From positions 3,394,001 through 3,458,000 of the forward strand of contig NC_089829.1 of the NCBI RefSeq assembly GCF_035046505.1: 64,000 nucleotides of DNA. Reading direction: 5' to 3'. Source of the DNA: Tiliqua scincoides (taxonomy: Eukaryota; Chordata; Lepidosauria; Squamata; Scincidae). How positions within the stretch are numbered: the stretch's first letter is position 1; each line of letters begins with the position of its first letter. The notes beneath the pieces are model-generated. The model did not search any database and was not told the origin of the DNA. It saw only the letters and a program-made list of their open reading frames with translations. This document shows, piece after piece, positions 1-10,484 of the stretch. The translations under genes were made by a program, and so were the position numbers.

Positions 1-49
1 GCAGTCACATCCCATGGTAGCATCATCTAATATATTAAAAATAAAATAT

Positions 50-126
50 TGAAATGAATGGGGACCCACCTGAAATTGGTTTGTGACCCACCTAGTGGGT
101 CCCGACCCACAGTTTGAGAAACATTG
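50..126. repeat. hAT-like MITE fragment (window-edge copy)
   Basis: The segment repeats the theme 'gacccacctagtgggtccc' and ends in 'cagtttgagaaacattg', the inverted form of the common hAT-type terminus 'CAGTGTTTCTCAAACTG'. Related text occurs near 35300, 59760 and 60130-60200. The other end lies outside the window or is lost, so no target duplication can be checked. Confidence 0.5.
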
Positions 127-1695
127 CTCTGGACCATTGCTGCCCTCACCAGTGGCAGACTGGGGGGAAAATAACATGGGGGAGCTGAGAAGCTCCTGGT
201 GTGAAAGTCCCTCATGAAAAAAATTTAAGCTCCCTACTGCTGAAGTGGAGCCCCTGAGGAAGCTTTACCGCATTTTCCATCCAGTCCCTTAAAGGACAAG
301 GGGAGAGGAGGCAGGAGGAGGAAAATAGAAAAACCATTTATTGCAGCAGAAAAAGGAGGGAAGAGTGAAACAGCCACCTCAAATGAGGAGCAGTGTAACT
401 TGCAACCTTTCGCCAGCAAGGTAGGGCCAATCTGGGAGATGAGAGCCCTCCAAATGGAGGAGGTCATATGACTTGATTAGAACCCCCCTCCTTGCAACTC
501 AGGGGCAAACCCATGCTAAGGAATGCACCCTTCCTCCACTGGAGAACACTTAAACAAGGCTACTTCTTCAGAGGTAATTATCCAATGGAGGAATCTCTGA
601 ATTTTGGGGTGGGGAGAGGTCAGGAAAGCTGAGAACTGGAGTGTGAGGCCTGGAGCCACAATGATCTCACCAACCTGAACAGAGAACTCCAGGCTGGGCA
701 TGTGGCGGGCACTTAGGCAGGAAGAGCAGACTGAAGGGCAGAGACAGACAAGCTGGACTGCAGTGCTCTGGTGGTGCAGAAGGTACTGGAAGACAGCTCA
801 GACTATGTGCAATCAGTGGCTCTGTTAATCTTCACGTCCCTCAGTAGCATCCAAGCAGCCCTCCTGGCATCCCCAACTTCCCAGGTCAGGAGGTACATGG
901 GATAGGATGGCAAACTGCTGACTGCATAGGCTGGTAATTCCCTTTTGGAACCGGCAGACCCCCCAGCACTGGGAGCAAGGAGCTAGCGGCTGATAAGAAC
1001 TTCATAGTGTGAGGACTTAGAAACAGAGGGAGGAGAGATAATGCCCTCAGCCATGTGTTCTTCCTTCCCATTCCTAACAACCTCAAGACACCTTCCTGTT
1101 TCTGCATTCCCAGGGCAATGGGAGACTGAAGCAGAGTTACTCCACAATCCACTCAGAAGTAAGTCTCATTGTGGGGCTTACTTCCAGGAAAGTGTGGACA
1201 GGATTGCAGCCTTACTTGGAAGGGGAAAGTTTCCTGCAGGTGCACCTCCTTCCTTGGTCAATGCCTGGCTGGTCCCCACCCCTTGCTTTTGGCTTGCTTT
1301 GCTTTTCTTCTCAGGTGCCCGAAGTCCTCTGGCCAATGGAAAATGGCAGTGTCACCTGTGGCACTGTGAACAGAAAGAGCTGGTGACTGATTTGAGCCCT
1401 GCGTGTTGGAAACAGATTCAGGGAACATGTACATTTTATAATTTAGAAAAATGAGAAGTCACCTGTCTTGTTTCAGCAGCCCTTGGCACAACTAGAAATC
1501 TGCTTTGCATCTAGCAGAGGCCAATTTCATTACATGCCTAATATTGCCAGACCTCCATTAAAAACAAAAAGCAAAAAAACTTTTATCAAAGTTACTTTTC
1601 TAAAAATAGGATTATAATTATAACACACAGAGAGGAAAATAATAAATACAAAAACATCACAGTATATAACAAGAAAGTTCTCTTTGCATCAAGAT
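127..1695. other. No gene recognised; unique-looking intergenic DNA
   Basis: Short open frames here (up to 137 codons at 1041-1454) have no family resemblance that I recognise and no convincing splice context. One short palindromic MITE-like repeat sits at 1138-1212. Confidence 0.6.
1138..1212. repeat. Short palindromic MITE-like repeat
   Basis: Reads 'ccacaatccactcagaagt' and ends 'cttacttccaggaaagtg..aggattgcagcct'. The halves are roughly inverted copies around 'gtggggcttac'. Diverged copies of the same 70-100 base family are near 22310, 39196, 39336, 52616 and 62328. Confidence 0.5.
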
Positions 1696-1714
1696 ACTAT
1701 TGAACTATTGAACT

Positions 1715-2185
1715 TTCCCCTGGGGGCTGGGGATAAGATCAGGCCCTCAGTTTGGCTGTACTTGTCGTAAGAGGTGACTAAACAGCCACCGGGTAGATGG
1801 GACTCGATAGCCTGGGAAGGCAGCTCATCTGAGAGAAGGAAAACTCTGATCCCAAACCTCCACTGCCTTGTGGCTACATCCAGTTGTGGAAAAGGCTTCA
1901 GGAGTCAACCTCGAGGCAAAATCCGGAGCTGGAGTCCCTGAGGCAGTTCATGGCTGAACACAGTCATGTTCTGGCAACTCCTGCGACGCTGCTGGAACCA
2001 ACCGTATTGGCCTCTGCCTTTCCATTGGACCATTTCAGCGACGTGGAGAGGGGGGATTTGCTGCATGGGTAACAGCCTATCCTCCATATCCTTTACCCAG
2101 GCTTCGCGCACTGGAGAGGACACTCTGTTCCAGAACACTATTCAGAGCGCGTTACCATAGTCTTCCGAGACTGAAGGATGCCAAC
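1715..2185 (+). repeat. Retroposon of ~470 bp sharing its 3' tail with the 5S SINEs
   Basis: A repeat of about 470 bases flanked by an 11-base direct repeat ACTATTGAACT (1696-1706 and 2186-2196), consistent with target-primed retroposition. Its 3' end reads 'taccatagtcttccgagac' followed by 'tgaaggatgccaac'. The 5S-rRNA-derived SINEs in this window (2692-2999, 12868-13006) carry almost the same tail. It contains a 'tcgtaagaggtgactaa' motif near its 5' end that resembles a phrase I associate with RTE-like elements, but I cannot assign a family. Open frames inside are short and are not taken as genes. Confidence 0.6.
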
Positions 2186-2196
2186 ACTATTGAACT

Positions 2197-2679
2197 AGTG
2201 ATGACTGGAGGTTGGAGAACATTTGTATCTGGGAGGTACAGAAACACTTGAGGGCTCCAGTGCCTTGCCCTTCTTTTTTCTCCCACTCCCTTCGATGTTT
2301 TTTGTCTGGTGTCCAGCTTGGTCTGTAGTGCTTGGACTTCCAACATCCTTGGCGCTAATATTTATTTATAAATGTATACCACTACTATAGACTACTTTTC
2401 TATTTTTTTTTTTTAAAGTATCCAGGGTGAGGTATACACATTAGAGGAAAAAAGCACTAGTCAAAACAAAGGAATGTAAAATAATAACACAAAAGGGGCC
2501 GTGAAGGTAATACAACTAAATGCCAAATGCCTGCTTGGATAAGAATATCAGAACAGACTGCCTAAAGGCAAAAAATGAGAGAGCCTGCCAGATCTTCCCA
2601 GGGAGGACATTCCACAATGGAGGAACCACCACAAGTCCTGCATCAGAAACCTGCAAATGTAGAGACTAGGACAATGGGC
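2197..2679. other. No gene recognised
   Basis: AT-rich intergenic sequence. Part of 2560-2680 resembles a degraded CR1 3' region ('attccacaatggaggaac') but too weakly to annotate. Confidence 0.5.
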
Positions 2680-2691
2680 CAATCAGCAAGG

Positions 2692-2844
2692 TTGGTTGGC
2701 AACCTTCAGTCTCGAAAGACTATGGTATAAGCCTATAGCACTTGGTATTCCCAGGCGGTCTCCCATCCAAATACTAACCAGGCCTGACCCTGCTTAGCTT
2801 CCGAGATCAGACAAGATCAGGAGATAGTGTTCAGTATAGGGAGA
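2692..2844 (-). repeat. 5S-rRNA-derived SINE, unit 1 of a tandem dimer
   Basis: On the minus strand the unit contains a 5S-rRNA-like body (the complement of 'tctcccatccaa', 'aaccaggcctgaccctgc' and 'ttagcttccgagatc'), covering the type-1 internal promoter boxes, followed by the tail complementary to 'ttggcaaccttcagtctcg'. It lies head to tail with the next unit. A 12-base target duplication CAATCAGCAAGG (2680-2691 and 3000-3011) brackets both units together. Confidence 0.85.
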
Positions 2845-2999
2845 TGGTTGGCAACCTTCAGTCTCGAAAGACTATGGTATAAGCCTACAGCACTTGGTAT
2901 TCCCAGGCGGTCTCCCATCCAAGTACTAACCAGGCCTGACCCTGCTTAGCTTCTGAGATCAGATGAGATTGGGCATGTACAGGGTAACAGTTGCTGCCT
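2845..2999 (-). repeat. 5S-rRNA-derived SINE, unit 2 of a tandem dimer
   Basis: Same family and orientation as the preceding unit, and closer to a consensus 5S-like sequence. It ends at 'gggtaacagttgctgcct' directly before the right copy of the 12-base target duplication, so this 5S-head end is the 5' end of the inserted dimer. Confidence 0.85.
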
Positions 3000-3011
3000 C
3001 AATCAGCAAGG

Positions 3012-3460
3012 CCTCTGAGGCTAATTGAAGGATCTGGGCAGTTTTATATGGGTCTTAAGAGAGTTTTGCTGGACCAGGCCCAAGGCCCATCTACTCCAGG
3101 ACAAGGAAATTCTACTAGTTTAAGACAAAATACTTAAACAGTAATGCTTAAGCGTTAAGACTCAGTGCTTTCACTTCTCTGCTATCATAAAGAAAATACA
3201 CAATGTGTGAATATATCTTGGATCCAGGGGACCCAGTTGTTGTCTCTTTTCTTTTGCCCTTATCATGATTGGCCAAACTCTGGGACTGAATTCTGGACTC
3301 CAGCAGTCTCTGGAGGGACAGAGGTAAACAAAAATCACTGTGCCAGAATCATCAGGAGATACTCATCAAAAGAGCCAGCCTGACAACGAGAAAAGCACCA
3401 AAGTGAGGAAATTTGCCTGTCATGTTGAGGGTCATGTTGTCTCATGTTGTCTCATGGAAA
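3012..3460. other. No gene recognised; CR1-like scrap at 3067-3110
   Basis: The phrase 'gctggaccaggcccaaggcc' followed by 'catctactccag' at 3067-3103 looks like a scrap of a CR1 3' end. The rest shows nothing identifiable. Confidence 0.4.
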
Positions 3461-3469
3461 AGGGTCATG

Positions 3470-4390
3470 TTGTCTCAATCCCCCTGTGATGTCCATTCCT
3501 GCAGCCGCCTCCCCCCCAGGGGTTCCCTTCCTCCTACCCGCTGCTCGGGAAGAAGTAGAGGCGGCAGTCCAAGTTCTGTGAATGCGATTTAATTTAGTCA
3601 GCGCTTTGACATTCATGAGTCTGCGTTCCCCTCTACTTAACAAGACTTTCTTCTCATAGCCAACCCCTGTATTCTCACTGGTCTCTCACAAACTTGACGT
3701 AAGGGAGTGTCAAGGCTAGATACCTCCAAACACCCACTTCCCTTGCTCGGGTCTTTCCCTGACACGTCTAGGGTTCCTCCGGGATGGTAGGGCGTTCCCT
3801 TTCCAAGCCCTCTTCCTCGTCCTACGAAGGGACTGGCTCCTAGGCATCCCTCAGGTCGTGTTTACCCGGGCTCTCTTTCTCCCTCTTCCTTGTCTCACAT
3901 CCCTCTGAGGCAAAGGGGAGTGGCCTCGTTCCTTTCACGGGCCCCCTCCCCTTCCTCCCATCTCTCTCCTCTTCTTATACTTCCTCCCCAACGCCTGCCT
4001 ACACCCTCTTCTGGGCCTCTCCTTTCCACCCCTCCCATTCTCAAGCCAGTGGGGAATCCCCGCCCCTCCGCAGCGCGCCCCTCTGCCGGCCCGCTGGGTG
4101 CTGCCGTCACCGGCCACCCCCAACTCCCGCTGTCACCCACGTGGGCGGGAGGGGCGTCCTGCCTCCCCAGCGGTGGCGATGTTCCCGCATGGGGTTGCAT
4201 CGCGGTGGAGGCAGCGAGCCCCGTTGGTGCCGTACGCCACCCAGCTGCAGGTCCTGGGCGTCCGCCCCAGCCACACAGCCCCCCGGAGGAAGCTGCCCTG
4301 GCCTCTTCTCCAGGTGAGCTCCTGCGGCCCGGCCGGGTCCCCATGGGTGCGTCATCCCCATCGGGGTTCGCGCCCCCATGACACCCCCGT
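3470..4390. other. CpG-rich block; possible promoter/CpG island or 5' part of an unrecognised retroelement
   Basis: Base composition rises sharply to GC-rich with many CpG dinucleotides, especially 4050-4380 ('cgcagcgcgcc', 'ggcccggccgggtccc'), with an E-box-like cacgtg at 4139-4144. Overlapping open frames on both strands (about 150-163 codons) are low-complexity Pro/Ser/Gly/Arg translations expected of GC-rich DNA, and I do not call them genes. It could be a CpG-island promoter, a non-coding first exon, or the GC-rich 5' region of a mobile element. Confidence 0.4.
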
Positions 4391-4654
4391 TGGGCTCAGA
4401 GAGTGGAAGTGTTGGAAGCTTCACCCTATCTGTGTGGATGGAAATGAAAGCAACTCTTCATGGTCAAATCTTTTGGAACAGTCCTGTGTATTGGAATTGC
4501 GGAAGATCTGGCGAGGAGGTAGATGTGGCCCCTTTAAGGGTAAGGCCTGGGCATCCAGCAGAGTGTGCTGCACAGCTGCAGCCACTTGAAGGCAATAGGG
4601 CTCTCAGGGATATAAGAGCACCTGAGGCAGGAAGGGTTTGTGGGTTGTAGAAGG

Positions 4655-4732
4655 AGGGCGGGCGGGCGGGCGGGCGGGCCGGCCGGCCGGCAGGCCGACC
4701 GACCGACCGACCGACCGACCGACCGACCGACC
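4655..4732. repeat. Compound tetranucleotide microsatellite (GGGC)n-(CCGG)n-(CCGA)n
   Basis: A run of GGGC units changes to GGCC/CCGG units and then to CCGA units without interruption. Confidence 0.95.
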
Positions 4733-4802
4733 TCAGACTGTGACTTGGCTTATTGACTTTGGAATCTGACCTCAGACTGTGACTTGGCTTATTGACTTTG
4801 GA
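4729..4802. repeat. 39-base direct duplication
   Basis: Units beginning 'gacctcagactgtgacttgg' start at 4729 and 4768; the second is cut short near 4802. Similar 'gactttg'/'tctgactg' phrases continue to about 4890, giving a low-complexity tract. Confidence 0.85.
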
Positions 4803-5124
4803 CTTTGCCCTGGATACTCTGACTGACTTTGTGACTAAAGGTTTTAGTCTGACTTTTAGTCACTCTTTAATCACTCTGACTGACTAAAGGACTACTTGAC
4901 CAGGCTGTGGAGAGCTGAGGTGTGCTGCTATACCGGGAAGGACTGCTGCCTTAGGAACTGAGTCCCTGCAGTTTAAACAGGCAAGCTACCCTGGTGGTGG
5001 AGTCTAGCAGTGCTGCTGTAGAGAACTGGGGCCATTGTTGGGGAACGAAAGGGGAGCTAATTAGCTTAGAGTGGGCATAAGTTCCCTAAGTGAGGCTTGG
5101 AGTGGGAATCTGGCAGAACATCCT
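4803..5124. other. No gene recognised
   Basis: Sequence between two microsatellites with weak internal repetition of 'tctgactgact'. A 'gggatataagagcacc' motif upstream at 4607 could be a TATA-like element of an unrecognised retroelement, but this is speculative. Confidence 0.35.
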
Positions 5125-5160
<36 letters not shown>

Positions 5161-5161
5161 G
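5125..5161. repeat. (GACA)n microsatellite
   Basis: About nine GACA units without interruption. Confidence 0.95.
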
Positions 5162-5579
5162 GGCCCAGCTTAGAATGCTAAGCAGCAGGAAAGACTTTCT
5201 TTCTGAACCATCTTCCACATCAGCACATCCTCGCAGTGGCACGTGGGACTGGAGGGTGTTTTCAGAGCCCGTCTGGTTGATAGAAAGAGAAAATGCTGGA
5301 GAATCCTATGTCCTTGTAGGAAAACAAACTCAGCACCTGTTTGTTTATAGATCTACAGCCTGGGAAGGAAAGATAAGAGTGCAGCAGCAAGAACACAGGC
5401 AGTGCCAGCTTCCGGGCAGCATCAATGTGCATTCCAGAACCTGGCAAATTCACAGTACTCTGGGGAAGAAGAGAGCAAAGCAGGCATAGTTTGGCTCTGT
5501 GATTGGAACTCCTGATGGGGTTTTTGTTTTCAAAAGCAGCACTTGGAGACAACTGGGAATGCAGGCAAGGGCTGTGCAC

Positions 5580-5695
5580 CAACCAAAAGAAGAGTGGCAC
5601 AAGAGTGCTTTATGGCACTTTTGCAACACTTCCTGGCCAGAGCAAGGGACTAGCATTGGCCCAAGTTCAAGTTTGGATTGGGCTCTTAGTAGAGT
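5580..5695 (-). repeat. MITE-like repeat (family also at 27567)
   Basis: The reverse complement carries 'agtgccataaagcac' and 'gggccaatgctagtccctt' and matches the segment at 27567-27670 in the other orientation. The right end 'ttggattgggctctta' resembles the Harbinger-like termini of the elements at 21153 and 28520. The left end was not resolved. Confidence 0.45.
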
Positions 5696-5734
5696 AGGGG
5701 CCCAACTGAGGCACGGTGACCCTTAACCCTAGAT

Positions 5735-7150
5735 TGTAAAGTAACTGGATAGCCCAGTAAGGTATAAGCAGAGTACTAAGAATTATTTTAAAAGCTTTTT
5801 AACCCAGAGATATTATAGTATAACACACAATGGAAGAGAGCTGCTTGATTTTAGAAACAAATGCTTAACAGCTTAACAGCCACACTGCTACAGCATAAAG
5901 GTACACAAAATAAAAAGCTGTTTTATTTAACATCATAGTTAGTCTCACAGAAAAGCCACTTGAAGGAATAATTTAGAAGAGAGACCTTGAGCTTCAAAGG
6001 CTGTGATACACTTTAGAGTTTGGAAAAGGGAGTCGTATCTACATCTTGGCAGAAGTATATGGCCAGCCAAGATATCACAAGCTGAGAAAACACATATATG
6101 CAACATTGTAGTCATTAGAAGTAAGAAAAGTGTTTAGCTAGCTGGACACTTGCAAGAGACGAATTTAGAAAAAGAATACATTTAATTAGATAAGCAGAGA
6201 ACATCCATGAGAATCACATTGCAACTGAAATGGAGAAATGAATGTTAAAGGGGGCTGGTGCAGGGTTGCTTCAAACAGTTTGCTTGGCTTGTCTGAGTAA
6301 CTTGTTTAAAGGTAAATGGGAGAAGGATTTCTTAAAAAGAAATCCTGGTGCAGTAAAGTTTGGCTTGTTTTAAAATATATGAAAAATCACAAGAAGCTGG
6401 CTGAAGCCTTAGCCAGCCACAAAAGGGAAGAGGTCACTTATATACACCACTATAGAGCCGTCAATACCAATGTACTCAAAGTAACTAGTCACAATAGTTA
6501 TAATAGAATTAAGACATAGACTAAAACTGTTAAAAGGAAGTTTAAAAGACTCTGGTTTACAAAGGTTTGCAGAGGGCCCACAGGGAATATACTAAAACCA
6601 GGAAAAGAGATGCAAAAAAGATAAGTAGTTCAAGCAAGGCCATCCTGATTAGGAAGGGTTTGAAAGGAATATTTGTCAATAAATGGGCCAGAAGTTCTAC
6701 CAAATAAGGTCTTCACACCCGTGTTTAAGTGTTTTTGAGTTCTCTTTAATGAGGATGTTACAGCGAACCCTACTGGTTTTTTAAAACTTTTGGAAATTGT
6801 GTAATTTTGGCAAAGTTTTAGGATGAAACCCCACCTGTATGTAAATAAGAGCCAATCAATGGTTTTGTTCATCTGTTGCCCACCTATTTTTCATCTTGTA
6901 TGTAAATAGTATTTTATCTATATCCTGTTAAAAGTTAGCCCCATTTATGATGTTAAACTTTCAGCGAATGAGGTCTAGATTTTCAGACAAAGGATTGTGT
7001 GGTATAAAGGTTAAGGACCAGTGTTCAGATGGGGTCTGTTCTTTGGACATGACTCCTGTGAACCAATTGTATACAATTCAATAAAAGCCTGTGAACCTTC
7101 ATCTCTGTGTACTGAGTCGTTCATCTGAGTTGCTTATCCGCCTTGCAACA
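5735..7150 (+). mobile_element. Possible solo LTR of an endogenous retrovirus or LTR element (start uncertain)
   Basis: The right part has the order expected of an LTR: TATAAAGG at 7003, AATAAA at 7080, a short R/U5-like region and a CA end at 7149-7150 (..gccttgcaaca). The left boundary is not resolved; 5735 is the earliest plausible TG and the true start may be thousands of bases or only hundreds from the end. No gag, pol or env parts adjoin it, so if real it is a solo remnant. Family and age cannot be judged from the sequence alone. The right edge abuts the remains of a Harbinger-like MITE. Confidence 0.35.
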
Positions 7151-7314
7151 CAACTTTCCAGCACCAGTGCAACCATAATGCAGCCCTGAGGCAAGGGAAC
7201 AAATGTTCCCATACCTTGGGGAGGCCTCTGTGACTGCCTCCCCACCACAGGATGCAGTGCACATCCTGTTGGCACAGCTGTACCAGTACTGGAAAATTGG
7301 ATAGGATTGGGCCC
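7151..7314. repeat. Harbinger-like MITE, left end missing
   Basis: Similar throughout to the complete element at 21153-21331: 'ttccagcaccagtgcaacc', 'gcaagggaacaaatgttccc', 'gatgcagtgcacatcctgtt', and right end 'ggataggattgggcccc'. The left terminus is replaced by the LTR-like sequence ending at 7150. Confidence 0.65.
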
Positions 7315-8662
7315 CAGGTCTCTACTCGGTGAGTAGATGTGCATAAGATTGTGCTGCAACTCTTTTCTCTTGCTCCATTTATAATTTCTATAGCTCCCTC
7401 AGTGTGCATGGTGGTTTACATTAAAGAAGAAGACGACAGATCTCTGCCCCGAGGTGCTTACAGGCTAGATACTGACACGATGGAGGAATGGAAGGAAGAT
7501 GGAGGCAGGAATAAGGAGCAGAAGCATATGAACCGCTTTAGTGAAGCTAAAATTGTACCTGTACATTTTCTCCCCTGTGGCTAATTGTAGCTGGGGGTGG
7601 CAATTTGGATCAGAGCTGAGGCATGGTTTAATTATTAATTAATTAATTGATTGATGTGAGGCCTCCCTGTGGGGGGAGGGGAGGGCCCGCCCAGCCTTTC
7701 CGAGGGGGGCCCCCTTGTGGAGGCCTCAGAACAGTTCACCAGAAGAAGGGGGGTTGTGTCACCTGGTTCCCATCTTTGGGTTGGTAGCATTTGCCTTGTC
7801 ATCCCTGACCTCCAGGTTTAAGTAGGGCAGACCCCTCCCCTTTGGCCCCTCCCCTTCCCTCACAGGAATGGTACAAAACGGTCCTGTCTCTGGGACAGCC
7901 GTCCCCTGGGACTACCACAACTCCTCCCCTTCCTCTCTCTGTTTCCCTCCCAACTCCCCTCACCTGGAGATGCCAGGGTTGTTCCTGAGAGGGCTGGGAA
8001 GGCTGCTGCCTCTGCTCTGGTCTCTGCCTTTGGGGGTTGGGCTGGCCCTGCCCACCTGGGTCCTGTAGCTCGGTAGGTGACATTGGGAGGTCTGGTTGTG
8101 GGCCCCTGTCATAACCAGGTGCCCTGCCTGTCAAGGCAGGTCCTGGCTGGCTGGGCAAAGGAATGCTCCCCTTTTCCCTGAGGCGGGGGAGGGGCGACTG
8201 CCCAGCAGCTGAATGGCCTGCGTCCTGTCTCGCCCTCCCTCCTCCAAGGCAGAGGGAGAAGCGGGGGGTTCAGCACGCCGTGTTCCTCTGCTGCGCTTTG
8301 CCGCCTACAGGAGTGCCCAGGCAGCCTATGGGGAGGTGGCCCCATGTTCCACCGGCTTCCTCCCTGATCCTCTGGCTCAGAAGCCTTCCCCCTGGGTAAG
8401 TTGGGGACTTGTGGGAGGAGGGGAACCCCGACAATTGATACCAATGATACCACTTTCCATCAACAACAAAGCTTCATAAAGCAGAAAGAACAAGGAGACC
8501 CTTCCCTGTAGGGAACTCATGCTCTGAAAAAGGAACTCAAGGGAGACACAAACAAACACTAGAACACGCTAGTGTGGACAGGGACAGTTGCCCTCCCCTG
8601 GCTAAATGTAAGGATGTTAGCACATCGAAAAAGTGCTTCTTCCATTTAATTAACTGGGTAAA
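7315..8662. other. No gene recognised; GC-rich stretch 7650-8420
   Basis: Contains short (TTAA)n-like text near 7633 and an inverted repeat with arms 'tgaggcctcc'/'ggaggcctca' around 7657-7728. Open frames (up to 119 codons) are proline-rich on one strand and lack family resemblance. I see no convincing exon. Confidence 0.5.
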
Positions 8663-10484
8663 AGTCATAAGAACATAAGAACATAAGAACAGCCCCACTG
8701 GATCAGGCCATAGGCCCATCTAGTCCAGCTTCCCGTATCTCACAGCGGCCCACCAAATGCCCCAGGGAGCACACCAGATAACAAGAGACCTCATCCTGGT
8801 GCCCTCCCTTGCATCTGGCATTCTGACATAACCCATTTCTAAAATCAGGAGGTTGCGCATACACATCATGGCTTGTACCCCATAATGGATTTTTCCTCCA
8901 GAAACTTGTCCAATCCCCTTTTAAAGGCATCTAGGCTAGACGCCAGCACCATATCCTGTGGCAAGGAGTTCCACAGACCAACCACATGCTGAGTAAAGAA
9001 ATATATTCTTTTGTCTGTCCTAACCCGCCCAACACTCAATTTGAGTGGATGTCCCCTGGTTCTGGTATTATGTGAGAGTGTAAAGAGCATCTCCCTATCC
9101 ACTCTGTCCATCCCCTGCATAATTTTGTATGTCTCAATCATGTCTCCCCTCAGGCGTCTCTTTTCTAGGCTGAAGAGGCCCAAACGCCGTAGCCTTTCCT
9201 CATAAGGAAGGTGCCCCAGCCCCGTAATCATCTTAGTCGCTCTCTTTTGCACCTTTTCCATTTCCACTATGTCTTTTTTGAGATGCGGCGACCAGAACTG
9301 GACACAATACTCCAGGTGTGGCCTTTCCATAGATTTGTACAACGGCATTATAATACTAGCCGTTTTGTTCTCAATACCCTTCCTAATGATCCCAAGCATA
9401 GAATTGGCCTTCTTCACTGCTGCCACACATTGGGTCGATACTTTCATCAACCTGTCCACCACCACCCCAAGATCTCTCTCCTGATCTGTCACAGACAGCT
9501 CAGAACCCATCAGCCTATATCTAAAGTTTTGATTTTTTGCCCCAATGTGCATGACTTTACACTTACTGACATTGAAGCGCATCTGCCATTTTGCTGCCCA
9601 TTCTGCCAGTCTGGAGAGATCCTTCTGGAGCTCCTCACAATCACTTGTGGCCTTCACCACTCGGAAAAGTTTGGTGTCGTCTGCAAACTTAGCCACTTCA
9701 CTGCTCAACCCTGTCTCCAGGTCATTTATGAAGAGGTTGAAAAGCACCGGTTCCAGGACAGATCCTTGGGGCACACCGCTTTTCACCTCTCTCCATTGTG
9801 AAAATTGCCCATTGACACCCACTCTCTGCTTCCTGGCCTCCAACCAGTTCTCAATCCATGAGAGAACCTGTCCTCTAATTCCCTGACTGTGGAGTTTTTT
9901 CAGTAGCCTTTGGTGAGGGACCGTGTCAAACGCCTTCTGAAAGTCCAGATATATAATGTCCACGGGTTCTCCCACATCCACATGCCTATTGACCTTTTCA
10001 AAGAATTCTATAAGGTTCGTGAGGCAAGACTTACCCTTACAGAAGCCATGCTGACTCTCCCTCAGCAAGGCCTGTTCGTCTATTTGTTTTGAGATCCTAT
10101 CTTTGATGAGGCATTCCACCATCTTACCCGGTATGGATGTTAGGCTGACCGGCCTATAGTTTCCCGGGTCCCCCCTCTTTCCCTTTTTAAAAATAGGCGT
10201 GACATTTGCTATCCTCCAATCTTCTGGCACCGTGGCCGTTTTGAGGGACAAGTTGCATATCTTAGTCAAGAGATCAGCAACTTCATTCTTCAATTCCTTA
10301 ATCCAACTCTTGGGTGGATGCCATCAGGGCCCGGTGACTTATTGATCTTTAATTTATCAATGAGGTCTGAAACATCTTCTCTTTTAACCTCTATCTGACT
10401 TAACTCCTCGGTCAGGAGGGGCCGTTTGGGCAGCGGTATCTGCCCGAGGTCTTCTGCCGTGAAGACAGATGCAAAGACATGCAA
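8663..10484 (-). mobile_element. CR1 LINE, 5'-truncated, with reverse transcriptase and 3' end
   Basis: A minus-strand CR1 non-LTR retrotransposon. Its 3' end lies at about 8663-8690 in copies of 'ataagaac', the octamer typical of CR1 3' termini. The 5' end stops at about 10484, within the codons before 'FASVFT', upstream of the reverse transcriptase core. Most of the RT and the C-terminal region read open through 8866-10293, which points to a fairly young copy. Other copies of the 3' part occur at 11529, 24767, 38376 and 62690. No clear target duplication was seen. Confidence 0.93.
8866..10484 (-). pseudogene. CR1 ORF2 fragment: reverse transcriptase
   Basis: The frame 8866-10293 encodes 475 residues of CR1 ORF2 with the RT catalytic box (FADD, in 'KFADDTKLF'), the upstream 'NYRPVSLTSIPGK' and 'LDFQKAFDTVPH' motifs and 'SGVPQGSV'. 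It ends at the normal-looking C-terminus '..LEEKSIMGYKP'. A second frame at 10290-10484 ('FASVFTAEDL..KSPGPDGIHPR') is the N-terminal continuation, so one frameshift lies near 10290-10310. The endonuclease domain is absent because the copy is 5'-truncated. It would have nicked DNA-primed reverse transcription activity in the intact family; this copy is dead by truncation. The long antisense frame at 9211-9801 is a shadow of it. Confidence 0.93.

Noticed and set aside
2692-2999. Possible 5S rRNA genes
   Set aside because: The units have a non-5S tail, a target duplication, and truncated or altered 5S bodies; they are SINEs.
3890-4589. Overlapping 149-163 codon frames on both strands in the CpG-rich block
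   Set aside because: Low-complexity Pro/Ser/Gly/Arg translations on both strands are expected of GC-rich DNA; no domain or splice support.
9211-9801. 196-codon open frame on the + strand
   Set aside because: It is the antisense shadow of the CR1 reverse transcriptase and has no resemblance of its own.
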